The notes beneath the pieces were generated by a model. That model had not been told where the DNA came from and did not search any database. It saw only the letters and a list, made by a program, of their open reading frames with translations. Shown here in pieces: positions 52,023 through 63,515 of a DNA stretch of 64,000 nt. Source of the stretch: Hormiphora californensis (taxonomy: Eukaryota > Ctenophora > Tentaculata > Cydippida > Pleurobrachiidae); the NCBI GenBank assembly GCA_020137815.1, contig CM035359.1, positions 5,375,356 through 5,439,355 on the forward strand, written 5' to 3'. A program made the position numbers and the translations under genes. The first letter of the stretch is position 1. Every line of letters starts with the position of its first letter.

Positions 52023-54722
52023 ATGGATGCTACTTTCCTCCTGACACGTCCTGTTTTATCGTCATTGCTACTCGTGTTATCCACAATCCTACTACTAATC
52101 CTCAAATTGACTGTATTTTACAAACCAAAATCATTGTCTGGTTTAATTTGCTTGATCACTGGTGGTGCTGGGGAGATAGGCGAGCTGGTAAGTTCCCAAC
52201 AAGTTTCAATAGATGTCATTGCTGACAATTTAATACGCAAGGTTTTAATCATTTCCATTGTTTTAGTTGACGGTGCGTCTAATACAGAGGGGCGTGAAGG
52301 TAGTTGTATGGGATAACAATAAACAGAGAATAGAAGCAATGAGGGAACGGCTTCAATCCGATCTTGTTCACTACTAGTAAGATATATTTGTGTTTTATAG
52401 AACACACATAGTTATGCTACAATCTAAGTTTTAATTGTTATGTTCTAACCCTCATTTACATTTGCACAGAAAGAGGGTATAGAGCTAGGCAAAGTTATAA
52501 CGTACTATCAGTACTCGTTATTAAGTAAGTTGTAACGTACTGTTTCAGTGAGGTTGATGTGTCGTTATGGTGTGAAGTGGAAAAGGCAGGGGATGTACTG
52601 CTAACTGACTTTGGCAAACTTGATATCCTCATTAATAATGCAGGTTAGCAATTTATATTCAAAATCGATCATTTTCCTTTCTTTTTGCCTCCCCCTCTCT
52701 ATCTTTATCTCCCTCTTTACTTTATCCCCCTATCTCTCCCCCTCTCCCTCTCTCTCTCTCTCCCCCTCCATCTCTCCCTATTTCTCTCCCCTCCCCTCTC
52801 TATTCCCCATCGCTCTCTCCTTTTAGTGTTGGCTAACCCGTACGATATAGAGGAGTCTAGTCAAGAGGAGCTATCTCAGGCAATGAATGTCAATTTAATG
52901 TCTCATTTTTGGACTATTAAAAAGTTCCTTCCCTCCCTCCGGACCAGCCAAAAACACAACGGTATGTTCATTATTTTGGCATCACAACGAGAAAGAGAGA
53001 TATATCCCGATCACTGATCAGGATCTATCTCTTGTTCGTGTTCAAACATAAATCATGGTAGGAATCCTCCCAGGCGAGGGTGGTGGGTTTGGGGTAGCCT
53101 AGTTCATGATGTACAATTGTACTTAGGTTTCCATAGGATGGCTTGGGTATGTGGTTGTTTCTAAGCATTTTAGAAATCAGATTCTCTTTCTCGGTGTCTC
53201 GTATAAAGCGTTGTCGATTTAACTACACATTAACTTACCACTGATTTAATCGACAAGGTTTTCTACGGAACGAGAAGAGAATTTGAATTCTTAATCGCTT
53301 AGTTAATCTTCCTCTTTGAATCGGGAGACATGAGTGGCTAAAGGTTTCCTGTAAAGGTTTGGTAACCAAGTGGTTGAGTCCCGAGGGTTCTAAATAGCAA
53401 CCCATTTTTACGGGGTAACTATTGTCTCGGTAGAAATGGCGGCTTTCACCTATTTAAGAGAGAGGAGAGCGAGACAAGGACTGTGCCCAACTGGTGTATG
53501 TGAGAGAAAGATATACAAATAGGAGAGAGGGTATTTTGGAAAAGTGGTGCCCAAGATGTAGTAGGCAGGGAATAGATGATGGTAGCGGATGGAATTATCA
53601 ATTATGATTTGATGTCGTTGTACATGAGTATAACCTGCCTATTCCAATACCCACCACATCAATGTCGAGATTTCATGGCCCCATCTTACGGCCCCATATT
53701 ATGACCTTGGGTATGATATCCCCCTTCTTCTATCCTCCTGCGCTGTCTCTCTCATGTTATCGCGTGCTGGTTTAGTAAAGAGAGGGTACACTGTACCCCC
53801 CCCCCCCCCATATTATGGCCTCATATTACAGGGCCCATAAAGTCTTTATTGGGAAGTCACACCATTTCCATTTCCATACCACTCTTTGTATTGATGATAA
53901 TCCCTTTTGTGTTTCAGGTTTTAGTGGAACGATAGTAGGGATGTCTTCAGTTCTCGGTAAGCTATGATTCCTTCAATCAACCAAGCAATAACTCTTGTAG
54001 TTAACTAAATGAATCAACAAATAAAACCATTTAGTTACTAAATGAATCAATAATTAAGATCGTGTAGTTAACACGTAGACGACGCCTCCCACCGAGATTG
54101 CTCAACTAGTCAACTGGTTACCCAAGAGCGAATAACAAAGGGAAATGATGCAAATGGTTACGCCATTTGAATCGTTTCCCTTTGTGATCTTGTAGTCAAC
54201 TGAATATTATAACTTCCCAGGTAGTGTAGGAACGGGTGGTTTACAGACCTACTGTACAAGTAAAGCTGGAATAATCGGTAAGCCCCGTATTTCGATTCAC
54301 CCGCCACTTGACCTTCGGGCTCTCATTGAGAACAAATAATAAGACTTCTTGCTGTCTCCCTGTATCTGAATTTCTCTTCTTTCTGTCTCCCTGTATACAG
54401 GAAATGAGGAATTCAGATACATACAGCTGCATGTATTTGAATTTCCTCTTCTTTTGCTGTCAGACAACCCTCTCCCTCATTATCACATGCAAGTACAGTA
54501 GACACCCCACGGGCACCTTCATCACCTTCCACCCCATTGGTATGTCTGGGATTTCGGTAAATGGTAAATCTTTAGTAACCCTTACTGAACAACTTAGTAG
54601 GGGTTTAGTCTGGGGTTATCGTTTCCCACATTATAATAGGGGTTGTCAATTAATGACAGTTAAGGCTTCTCAATCCCAAATCTGAGCATATATCTATTCT
54701 CTCTATCACTCTCTTTCTCTCC

Positions 54723-54820
<98 letters not shown>

Positions 54821-55362
54821 ATTTGCCCAAAAATCTATCAATATTTTATGACTTCTTTATTATCTCTATAGCTCTCTTTCCTATTTCTCTTTCGCTCTCA
54901 CTGTTGTCTCATACAACGAATCAGAACGTGTCAAACGAAATAAAATTGATAAGATGACAGTGAACCCTTATATGTCTGAATAAACCTATTTACTTTTGAT
55001 TAGCCCCCTTTCAATAGTGAAACCAATAACCATTAATATTGCAAACCAATTATCTTATCTCTCCATCTAATAACTTGTACCGTCCTGATACTATTGTTCA
55101 CAGGGGACAGCCTGACCAAGAACTGCATTTTACACAAATCGCCCTACATCTCCCCATAAAGACCCCTTGTTATAACTTATAACCCCCATAATTTGCCTCT
55201 CTCGCCGTCGCGGGGCACGGCGAGAGAGAGGGTTGAAAACGGCAAAAGATGTGAAACAAGCTCATTCCTCCAGGGTTAATGGAGTCTCTGTACATGCAGC
55301 ATCCGGATCTACATTGGTGTATTGTGACGCCCTTCCTTATTGATACGGCACTATTTCGAGGT

Positions 55363-55429
<67 letters not shown>

Positions 55430-57399
55430 AGGGGGGGTGAGGTTTACATTTAACTTCTTAATTGTGTTCAAACCATACCTTTACCGGACGCGGTGAGAGA
55501 GGGTCGAACATTTATAAAGACCCTCTCTCTCTCTCTCTCTCCGATACAACCATTTAACTAGTTTTTTAGTACTTTTCGCGAAAAAGTGCCCAATAACGTT
55601 GAAGACCAGAGCGACTGACCTAACTATTACACCATGTAACCACTAGTACACCATGTAACTACTTCCCCATCCCCCAGGTATGAAGCATCGTTTCATGAAC
55701 TTTGTTTATCCCATCCTACACAAGGAATATGTGGCCGATAAGATTGTCCGGGCAATAGAACGCCAACAAACCTATCTTTCCATTCCCTGGGCTTGGAACT
55801 ATATGTTTACTGTGGTCAAGAATGTCCTGCCTCTAAGTGTAAGTACGACCACAAACATATAATGTAACATATTCCCACGTGCAGCAGCTGGAGCAACTCC
55901 TATTTGTGCAGCGATAATAATTAGCACCCCACCACGTACTGTACGTGTAACACAGCTGCATCAAACTTTCTCAGCAATTATATATCACAAAGTTTTATAT
56001 TTCTATCTCTGAGGTCATTAGTCAGGCCGAAGACATAACATAGCATATGTTGTAGAGAAAAAGAAGGGGGGGGGGGTATTAAATAGGCTAGGTATATAGT
56101 TGTTGTGACGATCTCTGTACATATTATTGTACACTGAGAACCTGCATATATGTGTGGTCTGAGCCAATCATATATTAGTTTCGGTGTGTTAGGATTGGTT
56201 GCAGTAATCTAGAATCTAGTTACTAGTAAATACTGAATAGTAGTGGGTAGGAAATGGTACCGCGTGACAGAAATTAGGCATGGGGGCATGGACGTAGCGC
56301 GCGGCGACCGCCAAATTATGCAAACTTGCCGTAGTTCTTGCATCTCTTGCTCATCGAGCGGCGCGCGCACACTTGCCCGTGGGAAAAACTCAATTTCATC
56401 AAATTTGAAGCATCTTTTTTTTTTCTTAGCATCATTGCCATTATTTCAGCAGCTAACAAACGCTTGCCTTGTTCGACAAAACAAACAAACGCTATTTCTT
56501 TGTTTTACACATCATTGTATTGTGCTTCATTTTCTTTTGCAGCGACACTCTCTTTAATTCACCCACTACATACTTCAACTTGCTACCCACTACATACTTC
56601 AACTTGCTACCCACTACATAATTCAACTTGCTATAACAGCTGCTAGTCTTTGTTTCGCAGCAGCTAAAATCAGTGTTTAAACCAGCAGCTCAGCAGCTAC
56701 ACTGTATGTGATTTCAGGCTATTCGACTAATTGAAGACATCTTTGGAGTGAGAATGTGCTATCTCGCACATAACATGCGACATCAAGGGTTTGCTGTGTT
56801 TGTGTGTCAATGTGTTTGTGTGTCAATGTGTGTTTGTGTGTCAATGTGTTTGTGTGTCAATGTGGTTGTGCGTCAATGTGTTTGTGTGTCAATGTGTTTG
56901 TGCGTCAATGTGTTTGTGTGTCAATGTGTTTGTGTGTCAATGTGTTTGTGTGTCTATGTGTTTGTGTGTCAATGTGTTTGTGTGTCAATGTGTTTGTGTG
57001 TCAATGTGTTTGTGTGTCAATGTGTGCGTGTGTCAATGTGTTTGTGCGCATGTCAATGTAAATGGGCAATTACAATTCATGACGGTGGTCATAAAGCAAA
57101 CAATCGGTGTTTGCTTTTTGAGGTCCACCAACTATGAATGTTATGGGCTTGCTGGCGATTTTAATGTGAGTGCGAGTGAGATGGATTGATTTATTTGTTC
57201 TATGTGTATATGCGATTTTTGCCCCAATTTTTCTCTGTTCAATTTCTTTATCTTACTGCTATATTATATCCCCTTTTTCATGGATTATAAGCCCCTAACT
57301 AAACCAAAATTTCAGGTCATGAAGCTAGTTCAAGATTTCTTTGCCGTTCCCCACTCCTTCAGGCTTATTCACCGGAGAGAGTCACGTGTATCTTCCTAG
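52023..57399 (+). CDS. Membrane-anchored short-chain dehydrogenase (SDR16C/RDH-like)
   Basis: Exons 52023-52187, 52267-52376, 52549-52643, 52827-52961, 53918-53956, 54221-54277, 55274-55360, 55678-55838, then last exon 57316-57399 (310 residues) or the alternative 56718-57137. All phases fit. An N-terminal hydrophobic helix ([19 protein letters not shown]) anchors it to a membrane. Rossmann motif [11 protein letters not shown] (44-54), INNAV (120-124), [10 protein letters not shown], catalytic Ser in VGMSSVL (175-181), YCTSK (Tyr192, Lys196), [13 protein letters not shown]. The family oxidises or reduces retinoid, steroid or lipid alcohols with NAD(P). Odd points: TGxxxGxG reads TGGAGEIG (Glu where Gly is usual) and NNAG reads NNAV, while the catalytic residues remain. 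Most introns after exon 4 carry microsatellites. Substrate unknown. Confidence 0.88.
52655..52815. repeat. Pyrimidine-rich intron tract
   Basis: CTCTCCCCCTCTCC-type sequence fills the intron between SDR exons 3 and 4. Confidence 0.7.
52962..53917. other. SDR intron 4, nothing recognised
   Basis: A C homopolymer at 53796-53808 and short inverted motifs around TTATGGCC/ATATTA. No exon. Confidence 0.4.
54718..54828. repeat. (CT)n microsatellite
   Basis: Nearly pure CT run in the SDR intron after exon 54221-54277. Confidence 0.95.
55367..55428. repeat. (GA)n microsatellite next to splice donor
   Basis: Starts six bases into the intron following SDR exon 55274-55360 (donor GTAAAG). Confidence 0.95.
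56561..56633. repeat. Three 27-bp tandem copies
   Basis: CCCACTACATACTTCAACTT-GCTA unit three times, with one base change in the third, in the SDR intron upstream of exon 56718. Confidence 0.85.
56718..57137 (+). CDS. Alternative last exon of the SDR gene, Cys-rich tail
   Basis: After TGATTTCAG the frame that follows SDR exon 8 in phase 0 reads [20 protein letters not shown] and then, with no stop, runs through a 16-bp minisatellite coding for [16 protein letters not shown]-type repeats to a stop at 57137 (139 residues). Its start is clearly related to the other last exon ([11 protein letters not shown] at 57316), so the two look like duplicated, mutually exclusive terminal exons. Both match the family's C-terminal LL.DYLGV block. 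The long Cys tail may be untranslated if a donor at GGA/GTGAGA (56747) or a downstream splice is used instead. Confidence 0.5.
   Translation, partial: AIRLIEDIFGVRMCYLAHNMRHQGFAVFVCQCVCVSMCVCVSMCLCVNVVVRQCVCVSMCLCVNVFVCQCVCVSMCLCVYVFVCQCVCVSMCLCVNVFVCQCVRVSMCLCACQCKWAITIHDGGHKANNRCLLFEVHQL
56795..57056. repeat. Minisatellite, 16-bp unit TGTGTTTGTGTGTCAA
   Basis: About 16 units with few substitutions. Because 16 is not a multiple of three, all three plus frames give the same V/C/F/Q/S/M/N composition and all are open. Confidence 0.95.
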
Positions 57400-58483
57400 G
57401 AGCATATATTTGAAAAGCCAGTGGACTCTAGGTTTACTCTTTACAGGAGGACTGCAGACGTAGATTCCGTAACCCATACGACAAGTTGAATGCCCCATGT
57501 AAGAGCATCCAGAGAAAATCCCGCATTAGCATTGACAATGACTATCTTATCATATCTGAGCGAAAAACTTCCTGATGATTTATAGTATAATACGAACTCA
57601 TTTGCTATATCAAAATGTTTAATGTTAATAATCAATGTATGTGTCAATCATATTTATTTCATTTAATCAATTTAACCAACTTGTTCTGCTCAACACAGTG
57701 AAAAAAGACATTCCAACTCCAATTGGTAGCAGCTGAATGAATTGATTGTCCCATGCCCTACAAGCTACATTCTACAATTCAATACCTCATCTGAACTTCC
57801 ACACCTCATTACTGCAAACCATAAAGAAAGCTCAATTAATGTCGAGTAAGTAAACAACAAAATCTCTTCATTAACTCAAATCTCAATGCCGAGTAACAAT
57901 ATTATCATAATCATTGATAAATCACTCCATATATTAGCTACAAAAGTATCTGAGGGCAATGTTGCTTGCTGTACGTTCAGGTCTCATCACTATCTGGCCC
58001 GTTTCGAGAGTCTCCGTTGTCATGGGATACGTCCCTGGACTTGTTAAGGGGCAATCTGAAACGTGAATCATGTTGGGAGGTCATATCGTGTTGCAGGGGA
58101 TCATGTTGGTTACGAAGTTACTCCTTGCCAGCGCATGTGAGGTGTCTTCGATACCAAGGGATCATGGTTGTTTAGTTTATATAGTATAGAGTCGATCATA
58201 ATTCAGAACTTAAGAAATGTAACAATGCCCCTCTCCACTATAATAATGTCCCCCTGCAGTATCATTCTCCACCATATACATTATCTATATAATCATGCCA
58301 ATCATGCTAGAGAAAGGCATATATTTAATCTTCGTCTACCATTATATAACATCAATATTATACCCGATACATCTAATTACATAGGGCAAGGATATATATG
58401 ATTGTATGTACGAATTCATGACAATCGATACTATTATAATACCTATATCGACACTACGTCTACAGCTACAGTATGTACCTAGG
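57400..58483. other. Convergent intergenic region (SDR and Cys-rich gene 3' ends)
   Basis: Probable 3' UTRs from both sides. A plus ORF at 57966-58175 is not recognised and lacks splice or start support. Confidence 0.4.
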
Positions 58484-61400
58484 TTACTGTTGGACTGACC
58501 CAATTTTAGACCTTTCCTCGAGCCCTGCCCCAGCCGGTACTGTTGCTCCCCACTGCAGCTGGAGAAGTTGAATCCTGTTGTTGCCGCGGCGGTGACGTCT
58601 GAAATCAGAAGTTATGTGTTTGCACAACAATCGCATTTTAATTGCATATATAGTTACATAATCATTGCATAATGGCAACATTGCACAATGCACGTCACGT
58701 ATATATAGTTCGTGTTATTGTGTTAACACAAACCGATGGGTATGCTTAATGTTGGGGTAGCATATAATAGTTATATCATGCTGATGCAGTTGCTGTTTGT
58801 TGAGTAAGTTGCAGTTGGTTACATATATATCGAACAATGGTGCATAATAGGTGCCAAAACTACAGATTAATTGATTTATCCAACACCGTGTATGCATAGA
58901 TTCGTGACTTTAAGATGCACTTGCCACTTGTGGGGAAGGCTAAGAGAACACAGTATTACAGTGGTCATCCGACATAATCCGACGAGAAATTCGACCTGGA
59001 ATGCGCCGCGCATCAGAGAGACGTGCCACATTCCAGGTCGAATTTCTCGTCGAGCTGTGACAATTATGTCGGATGACCACTGTAACATACCACCGTCCAC
59101 CATATTAACATTTTTCTTCTAAAACAGGCACTATTTGGGAGCGACCGGGTGGTATGTACAGGGTGTTCATGTGGGATCTTTGAAAGCGTTGTGCTTCACC
59201 CAGAAAATAGTTGATAAAATTAGCTTATGAAACTTCCGGAGCTTTAATACCTCTGGAGGTGTATTTTTGGCATCAAAACTACTAGAAGGATTTTTTTGCT
59301 AGTGCTGAAACTTTGCTAAAATGTTTTTTTGGGCATTGTCTATTTCAAATTTAGAGTTTCATGATAATCAGAGGTGTGGTTCAGTCATCAAAAAAAACAT
59401 AGAAAATACCCAAGTTTCAGCATCAGCAAAAAATTCCTTCTGGTAGTTTTGGTGCCCAAAAGACACTTCCAGGGGTATTAGTAATTAGAGCTCCGGAAAA
59501 ACCAGGAACCTTTAATGGGGTATAGAATAGTCCAAGTACGAAGTTTCATAAGCTAATTTTGTCAACTTTTTAACGCTTATAAAGATCCCACATGAACACC
59601 CTGTATTACTGCAGCTAAGAGGGGCCATGAAGCATAGCAGTGCTGTCGTTTTTACCCTTTTGCTTTTCCTCTGCCAGAGTTTTAACACCCTTCTCAGTGC
59701 TGTGTGATTTTGTGGTTAGAAAGGAGCTGGAGGTTACTAACTAAGTTGGAATATGATGATCAATCAGACCATTTATGATTTTGTTGGGGCTTGAGGAAAG
59801 CGTCTTTTGAAGGTACAACATAGCTCTTTATGTGTTCCTACAATTAGCAATTATTAACCTGAAGTGGGTAGCGTCATGTCACTCTGTCCGTAGCCTTTGC
59901 CTTTCCTGGGAAAATATCAATTTTTCTCGCTATTCAGTATGAGTCTAACAGTATCATACTTATATTCACTATATTATACTGTGTAATACACAATTCCGAA
60001 ATTCATTTCACAATGAATGCCCCAATGGGATTGTCATTCCTTTTGTGGCCGCGAGAAGTTCATTTATAAATGAACTTCTATAAATAACAATTTTGTGCAA
60101 CCTTTAACGCATATACGTTAAACCTCACAGGTGTTTGAACACTCACGCCAGCGAATCTGTTTCATCATCTTCCGTGAATCGCGTTCTCTCCATTCGACTC
60201 CTGAAAAGTTAAATTTTATAATGTAATTATAATGGCTAACAAATCATACTACTTACTAAGCAAATTGTGTAACGGAGGTCACCTAGCAACTACACTTGCA
60301 CGTGCAATTATTAGAGGGACCTGGAGAGCGGAGACCTCTCTCCCAGTTGCAGTTGGGTACCAAGGGGAAATTCAATTCTGCACGTGCATTCTTTTACTTC
60401 TGTCCTGATGTCTAGCTCTTCCACCCAAAGTGCTATTCGGCAACGTTTATCTAGGTCCAGGAGAACTGCTGCTGTCAGGGAGCAGGCTAGAGAATATGAC
60501 AGATTACGCCAACGTGTTCAAGCGAGCCAATCAACGACTACGGATAGCTTTACCCAAAGTCGCCCAAGGGTGATTACTCCAGTCGAATATAGAAATCTCC
60601 AAATCGGCTACATAGCGGCCAACTTTTCACGTGATGAGTTTCTGGAACAGCACTGCACCTCCATGACATTGATCTCTTAAATTCGCACCTCGACATTGTC
60701 AGGAAGCCCAGAGCGTACACCAACATGAGTAGGGAGAAAGTGAGAGATAGGCTAGGAACGGATGGTGCAGGTGATGTCAGCGTTCCCTAATCCAGCTATC
60801 ATTTCCCCGAAATTCGCCCGTAGGGCGAACGGGCCTACTAGTAATAACAAATATTCGCGAATATTCGTAAACTTAAAATTATATGAGGAGAGAGGGTTGA
60901 GTAAACTGCAACAAAATATTCGAAAGAGATTAATAAATATGTAAATTTTTATCCTTTATTATTCCTCGTAATTAAGTTTTAAATTACCTTCGTTTACATC
61001 GAGAGCATCTACAAATAGCTACCTTATCATCGTGCCTATCCCAAATGTAGTGGTAAAATAGGAGGCAGGCCAGGAGAATTGTTTGAACTGAGAATGTACT
61101 TTGTAAATAAATTCAGTTGCATTCTCTCGAATATATGAACCTATCCAATGCTCAGCTATACTACAGACAACATATGGTTATCACACATTTAAATCTCGAA
61201 TATATGAACCTATCCAATGCTCAGCTATACTATTATAGTAATAACAGACACGATCTGGTTATAAATCTCATTTAGATTATATATCTGCTAGGAAAACTTA
61301 CATCCTCCGAGACTGAATAGAATCTTATCAATGGCAGAGGTTCTGGTACAACAGGAAACCATTCCACGACTATCAGTACAACACCTGTAATTAATCAAAC

Positions 61401-63102
61401 AGTCATAAGTTAACCTAGAAATTAGAAATTTGATTCCGAGAGTGCTCTATCCAGTTGGAGAGCTTGATAAGAGAAAAGCAAGATAACTCCATTTGTATTT
61501 TTTGTTTCGAAAACTTGCTTTTCTCTTTGGCATAAATTAACCTACTATTTGAAGATATTGCATTGCAAGATCATTAAATATTGCAACATCCATAGAATAG
61601 TTGCTTATCGGTGCACCACCCACAGTCACGTTTGTAACTTATTAATTTTGCTGGTGGGGCAGATAAGCATCTGAAGACCTGCATTTATAGTTTACATAAC
61701 TAGTAGGCCCGTTCGCCCTACGGGCGAATTTCGGGGAAATGGTAGCTGGATTAGGGAATGCTGACATCACCTGCACCATCCGTTCCTAGCTTATCTCTCA
61801 CTTTCTCCCTATACTACGTTGTTTTACGCTATGTTGTTGTACGCTCTGGGCTTCCTGTCAATGTCAAGGTGCGAATTTAAAAAATCAATGTCAGGGAGGT
61901 TCAGTGCTGTTACAGAAACTCATCACGTGAAAACTTGGCCGCCATGTAGCCAATTCAGAGATTTCTATATTCGATTGGAGTAATCACCGTTGGGTGAGTT
62001 AGACATCAGGACAAAAGTAAAAGAATGCACGTGCAGAATTGAATTTCCCTTAGTACCCAAAACTGCAACTGGGAGTGAGGTTTCTAAGTTGCTCTAATAA
62101 TTGCACGTGCAGGTGTAGTTGCTAGGTGATGTAGCACTGACAATTTGAATAGTAAGTAGTATGATGTGGTTTTTTATTGAAAGCTGAGTGAGTGGTATAT
62201 GTGACCTGTCTAGCGATAATATTGATTAAACATTCATTTCAACATAAATCTCTAGATTGATTGCCAGAGCGGCTGTCAGACCAATGCTCTGACACCACGG
62301 TTCTCGCGTGCTCTGCAGCTGTCTAATGCTCTGACTAGTGCCTGACAGTGTACATATAATAAGGTCCAAATGATTAGATTTTTCCACAACCGTGATCTGC
62401 CCGCTGTATGTTGTACAGTAGGGCGTGTATGTGTGAGAGAGACAGTGAGATTAGCAGCCAGAGAAGATATTACAAATCTTGTTTCGAGGTCCAAATGAGG
62501 CACGGAGTTTTTCTGAATCAGCTTTTTCTTTCATCGTTCCAGCTCTTATAATGTATTTTACCTCGCATTTGCAGGGCAGCACATGCCACTTGTCGAAGAG
62601 GTACAACACTGTTCCCCTGGCGAACAGCATCCATCTGCCCACTTTCCCTCCCTAGACAAATAAGAGAAAAGGGGAGTGCACAAAAATATAAATTAGCGAA
62701 AAATTTTCTTCGAAAAATTTTGGCTAATCATTGTTTGCTATTAATTGTACCTGCCGATCCTCCAGCAGCAGGTTGACTCTGGCCCGCAGCAACCGTATCC
62801 AGGGCAACACTTGTAGGAAGTCCACGAGCACCAGTCATCATCCCCTGAATTGCATTTTATTTATATATTTTAATATTAACGCTCTTCAACTGCAGCAGAA
62901 GATCCAAAAGGGGCCATTTTCTTAATAAAGAAAGCCTTTTACATTATACCGGTCCATTATTTGAGCTGGTATATTCGCGATATAATTTAATGTCGTACCA
63001 ACCTGTTGCTCTTGGACACATGAAACTTTCCTCTTTCTTCGCCTCGCATTGCCGGAACACCAGCGGTAACAAAAGCAGTGTGATCCACGGCGGTTTAATC
63101 AT
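58484..63102 (-). CDS. Unrecognised Cys-pair-rich single-pass membrane protein, complete
   Basis: Seven exons (minus): 63003-63102, 62751-62844, 62562-62651, 61302-61384, 60988-61087, 60147-60200, 58484-58598; all junctions are GT-AG and in phase, 211 residues with ATG and TAA. Order: signal peptide (WITLLLLPLVFRQCEA, ATG at 63102); ectodomain 35-107 with eight Cys-Cys pairs (46-47, 52-53, 59-60, 73-74, 80-81, 89-90, 96-97, 106-107), e.g. YKCCPGYGCC and DGCCSPGEQCC; transmembrane helix about 116-138 (ILFSLGGFQTILLACLLFYH); basic juxtamembrane ICRCSRCKR; acidic TEDDETDSL; tail ending SKIGSVQQ. The CC spacing recalls granulin and Shisa-like domains, but it fits neither exactly, so I give no family. 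Predicted type I surface or endosomal protein. Introns carry two mariner-like and two Helitron-like elements. Confidence 0.75.
58959..59082. mobile_element. mariner-like MITE (124 bp)
   Basis: TA-CAGTGGTCATCCGACATAAT and inverted end, TA on both sides, arms of about 50 bp. In the last intron of the Cys-rich gene. Confidence 0.8.
59159..59603. mobile_element. mariner-like MITE (445 bp)
   Basis: TA-CAGGGTGTTCATGTGGGATC and inverted end with TA duplication. The arms remain alignable for about 170 bp (TTCATAAGCTAATTTT.TCAAC). TACAGGGTG ends are typical of Tc1/mariner families. The single sequence TACAGGGTGGTTCAGAAAGA at 8202 may be a relative. Confidence 0.8.
60279..60841 (+). mobile_element. 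Helitron-like element, copy 1
   Basis: Begins TCACCTAGCAACTACAC, ends with hairpin CGCCCGTAGGGCG then AACGGGCCTACTAG followed by T: the TC...hairpin...CTAG/T structure of Helitrons. It holds an ORF (about 60384-60680) reading REQAREYDRLRQRVQAS, Arg-rich and reminiscent of Helitron-encoded N-terminal sequence, not proven. Copy 2 lies inverted at 61700-62129. Located between exons 5 and 6 of the Cys-rich gene. Confidence 0.75.
61126..61236. repeat. Direct repeat of ~40 bp
   Basis: TCTCGAATATATGAACCTAT-CCAATGCTCAGCTATACT occurs at about 61126 and 61195, 69 bp apart. Confidence 0.85.
61700..62129 (-). mobile_element. Helitron-like element, copy 2
   Basis: Minus-strand copy with the same TCACCTAGCAACTACAC start (at 62129, preceded by A) and the same hairpin-CTAG end (61700, followed by T), i.e. 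an intact A/T insertion site. It lacks about 130 bp in the ORF region present in copy 1. In the Cys-rich gene intron 62562-61384. Confidence 0.8.
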
Positions 63103-63421
63103 AATATCGGCTAGTCAAATAACATTTATAGTTTAGGTGGACAGAAACATAATTGGACAAGATTGTTGTTGGTATGTAGTAGCGAATAGCTCTACGAGTA
63201 TTTTTCCGGTCTCAAAAGATGCCTCTATTGCTAAGATATTTTTGATACAACGGTGGCAACTGGCAATTCTCATTTTTAACAATTTGCCGGAAGTGTGTAG
63301 CTACTACAGGATTAATTCCAGCCAGTTTCATTTTCGAACAACGCATTTTCCTCAATCTGTGTACTTTAACGAGCTAGCTGTTACAGAGAAAATCAGGATG
63401 TATACAACGGAGAGTCTACTG

Positions 63422-63424
<3 letters not shown>
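63103..63424. other. Upstream region of the Cys-rich gene
   Basis: Presumed promoter of the minus-strand gene. No TATA or other element identified with confidence. Confidence 0.35.

Positions 63425-63512
<88 letters not shown>
63425..63512. repeat. (CT)n microsatellite
   Basis: Pure CT run about 320 bp upstream of the Cys-rich gene start codon. Confidence 0.95.
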
Positions 63513-63515
<3 letters not shown>

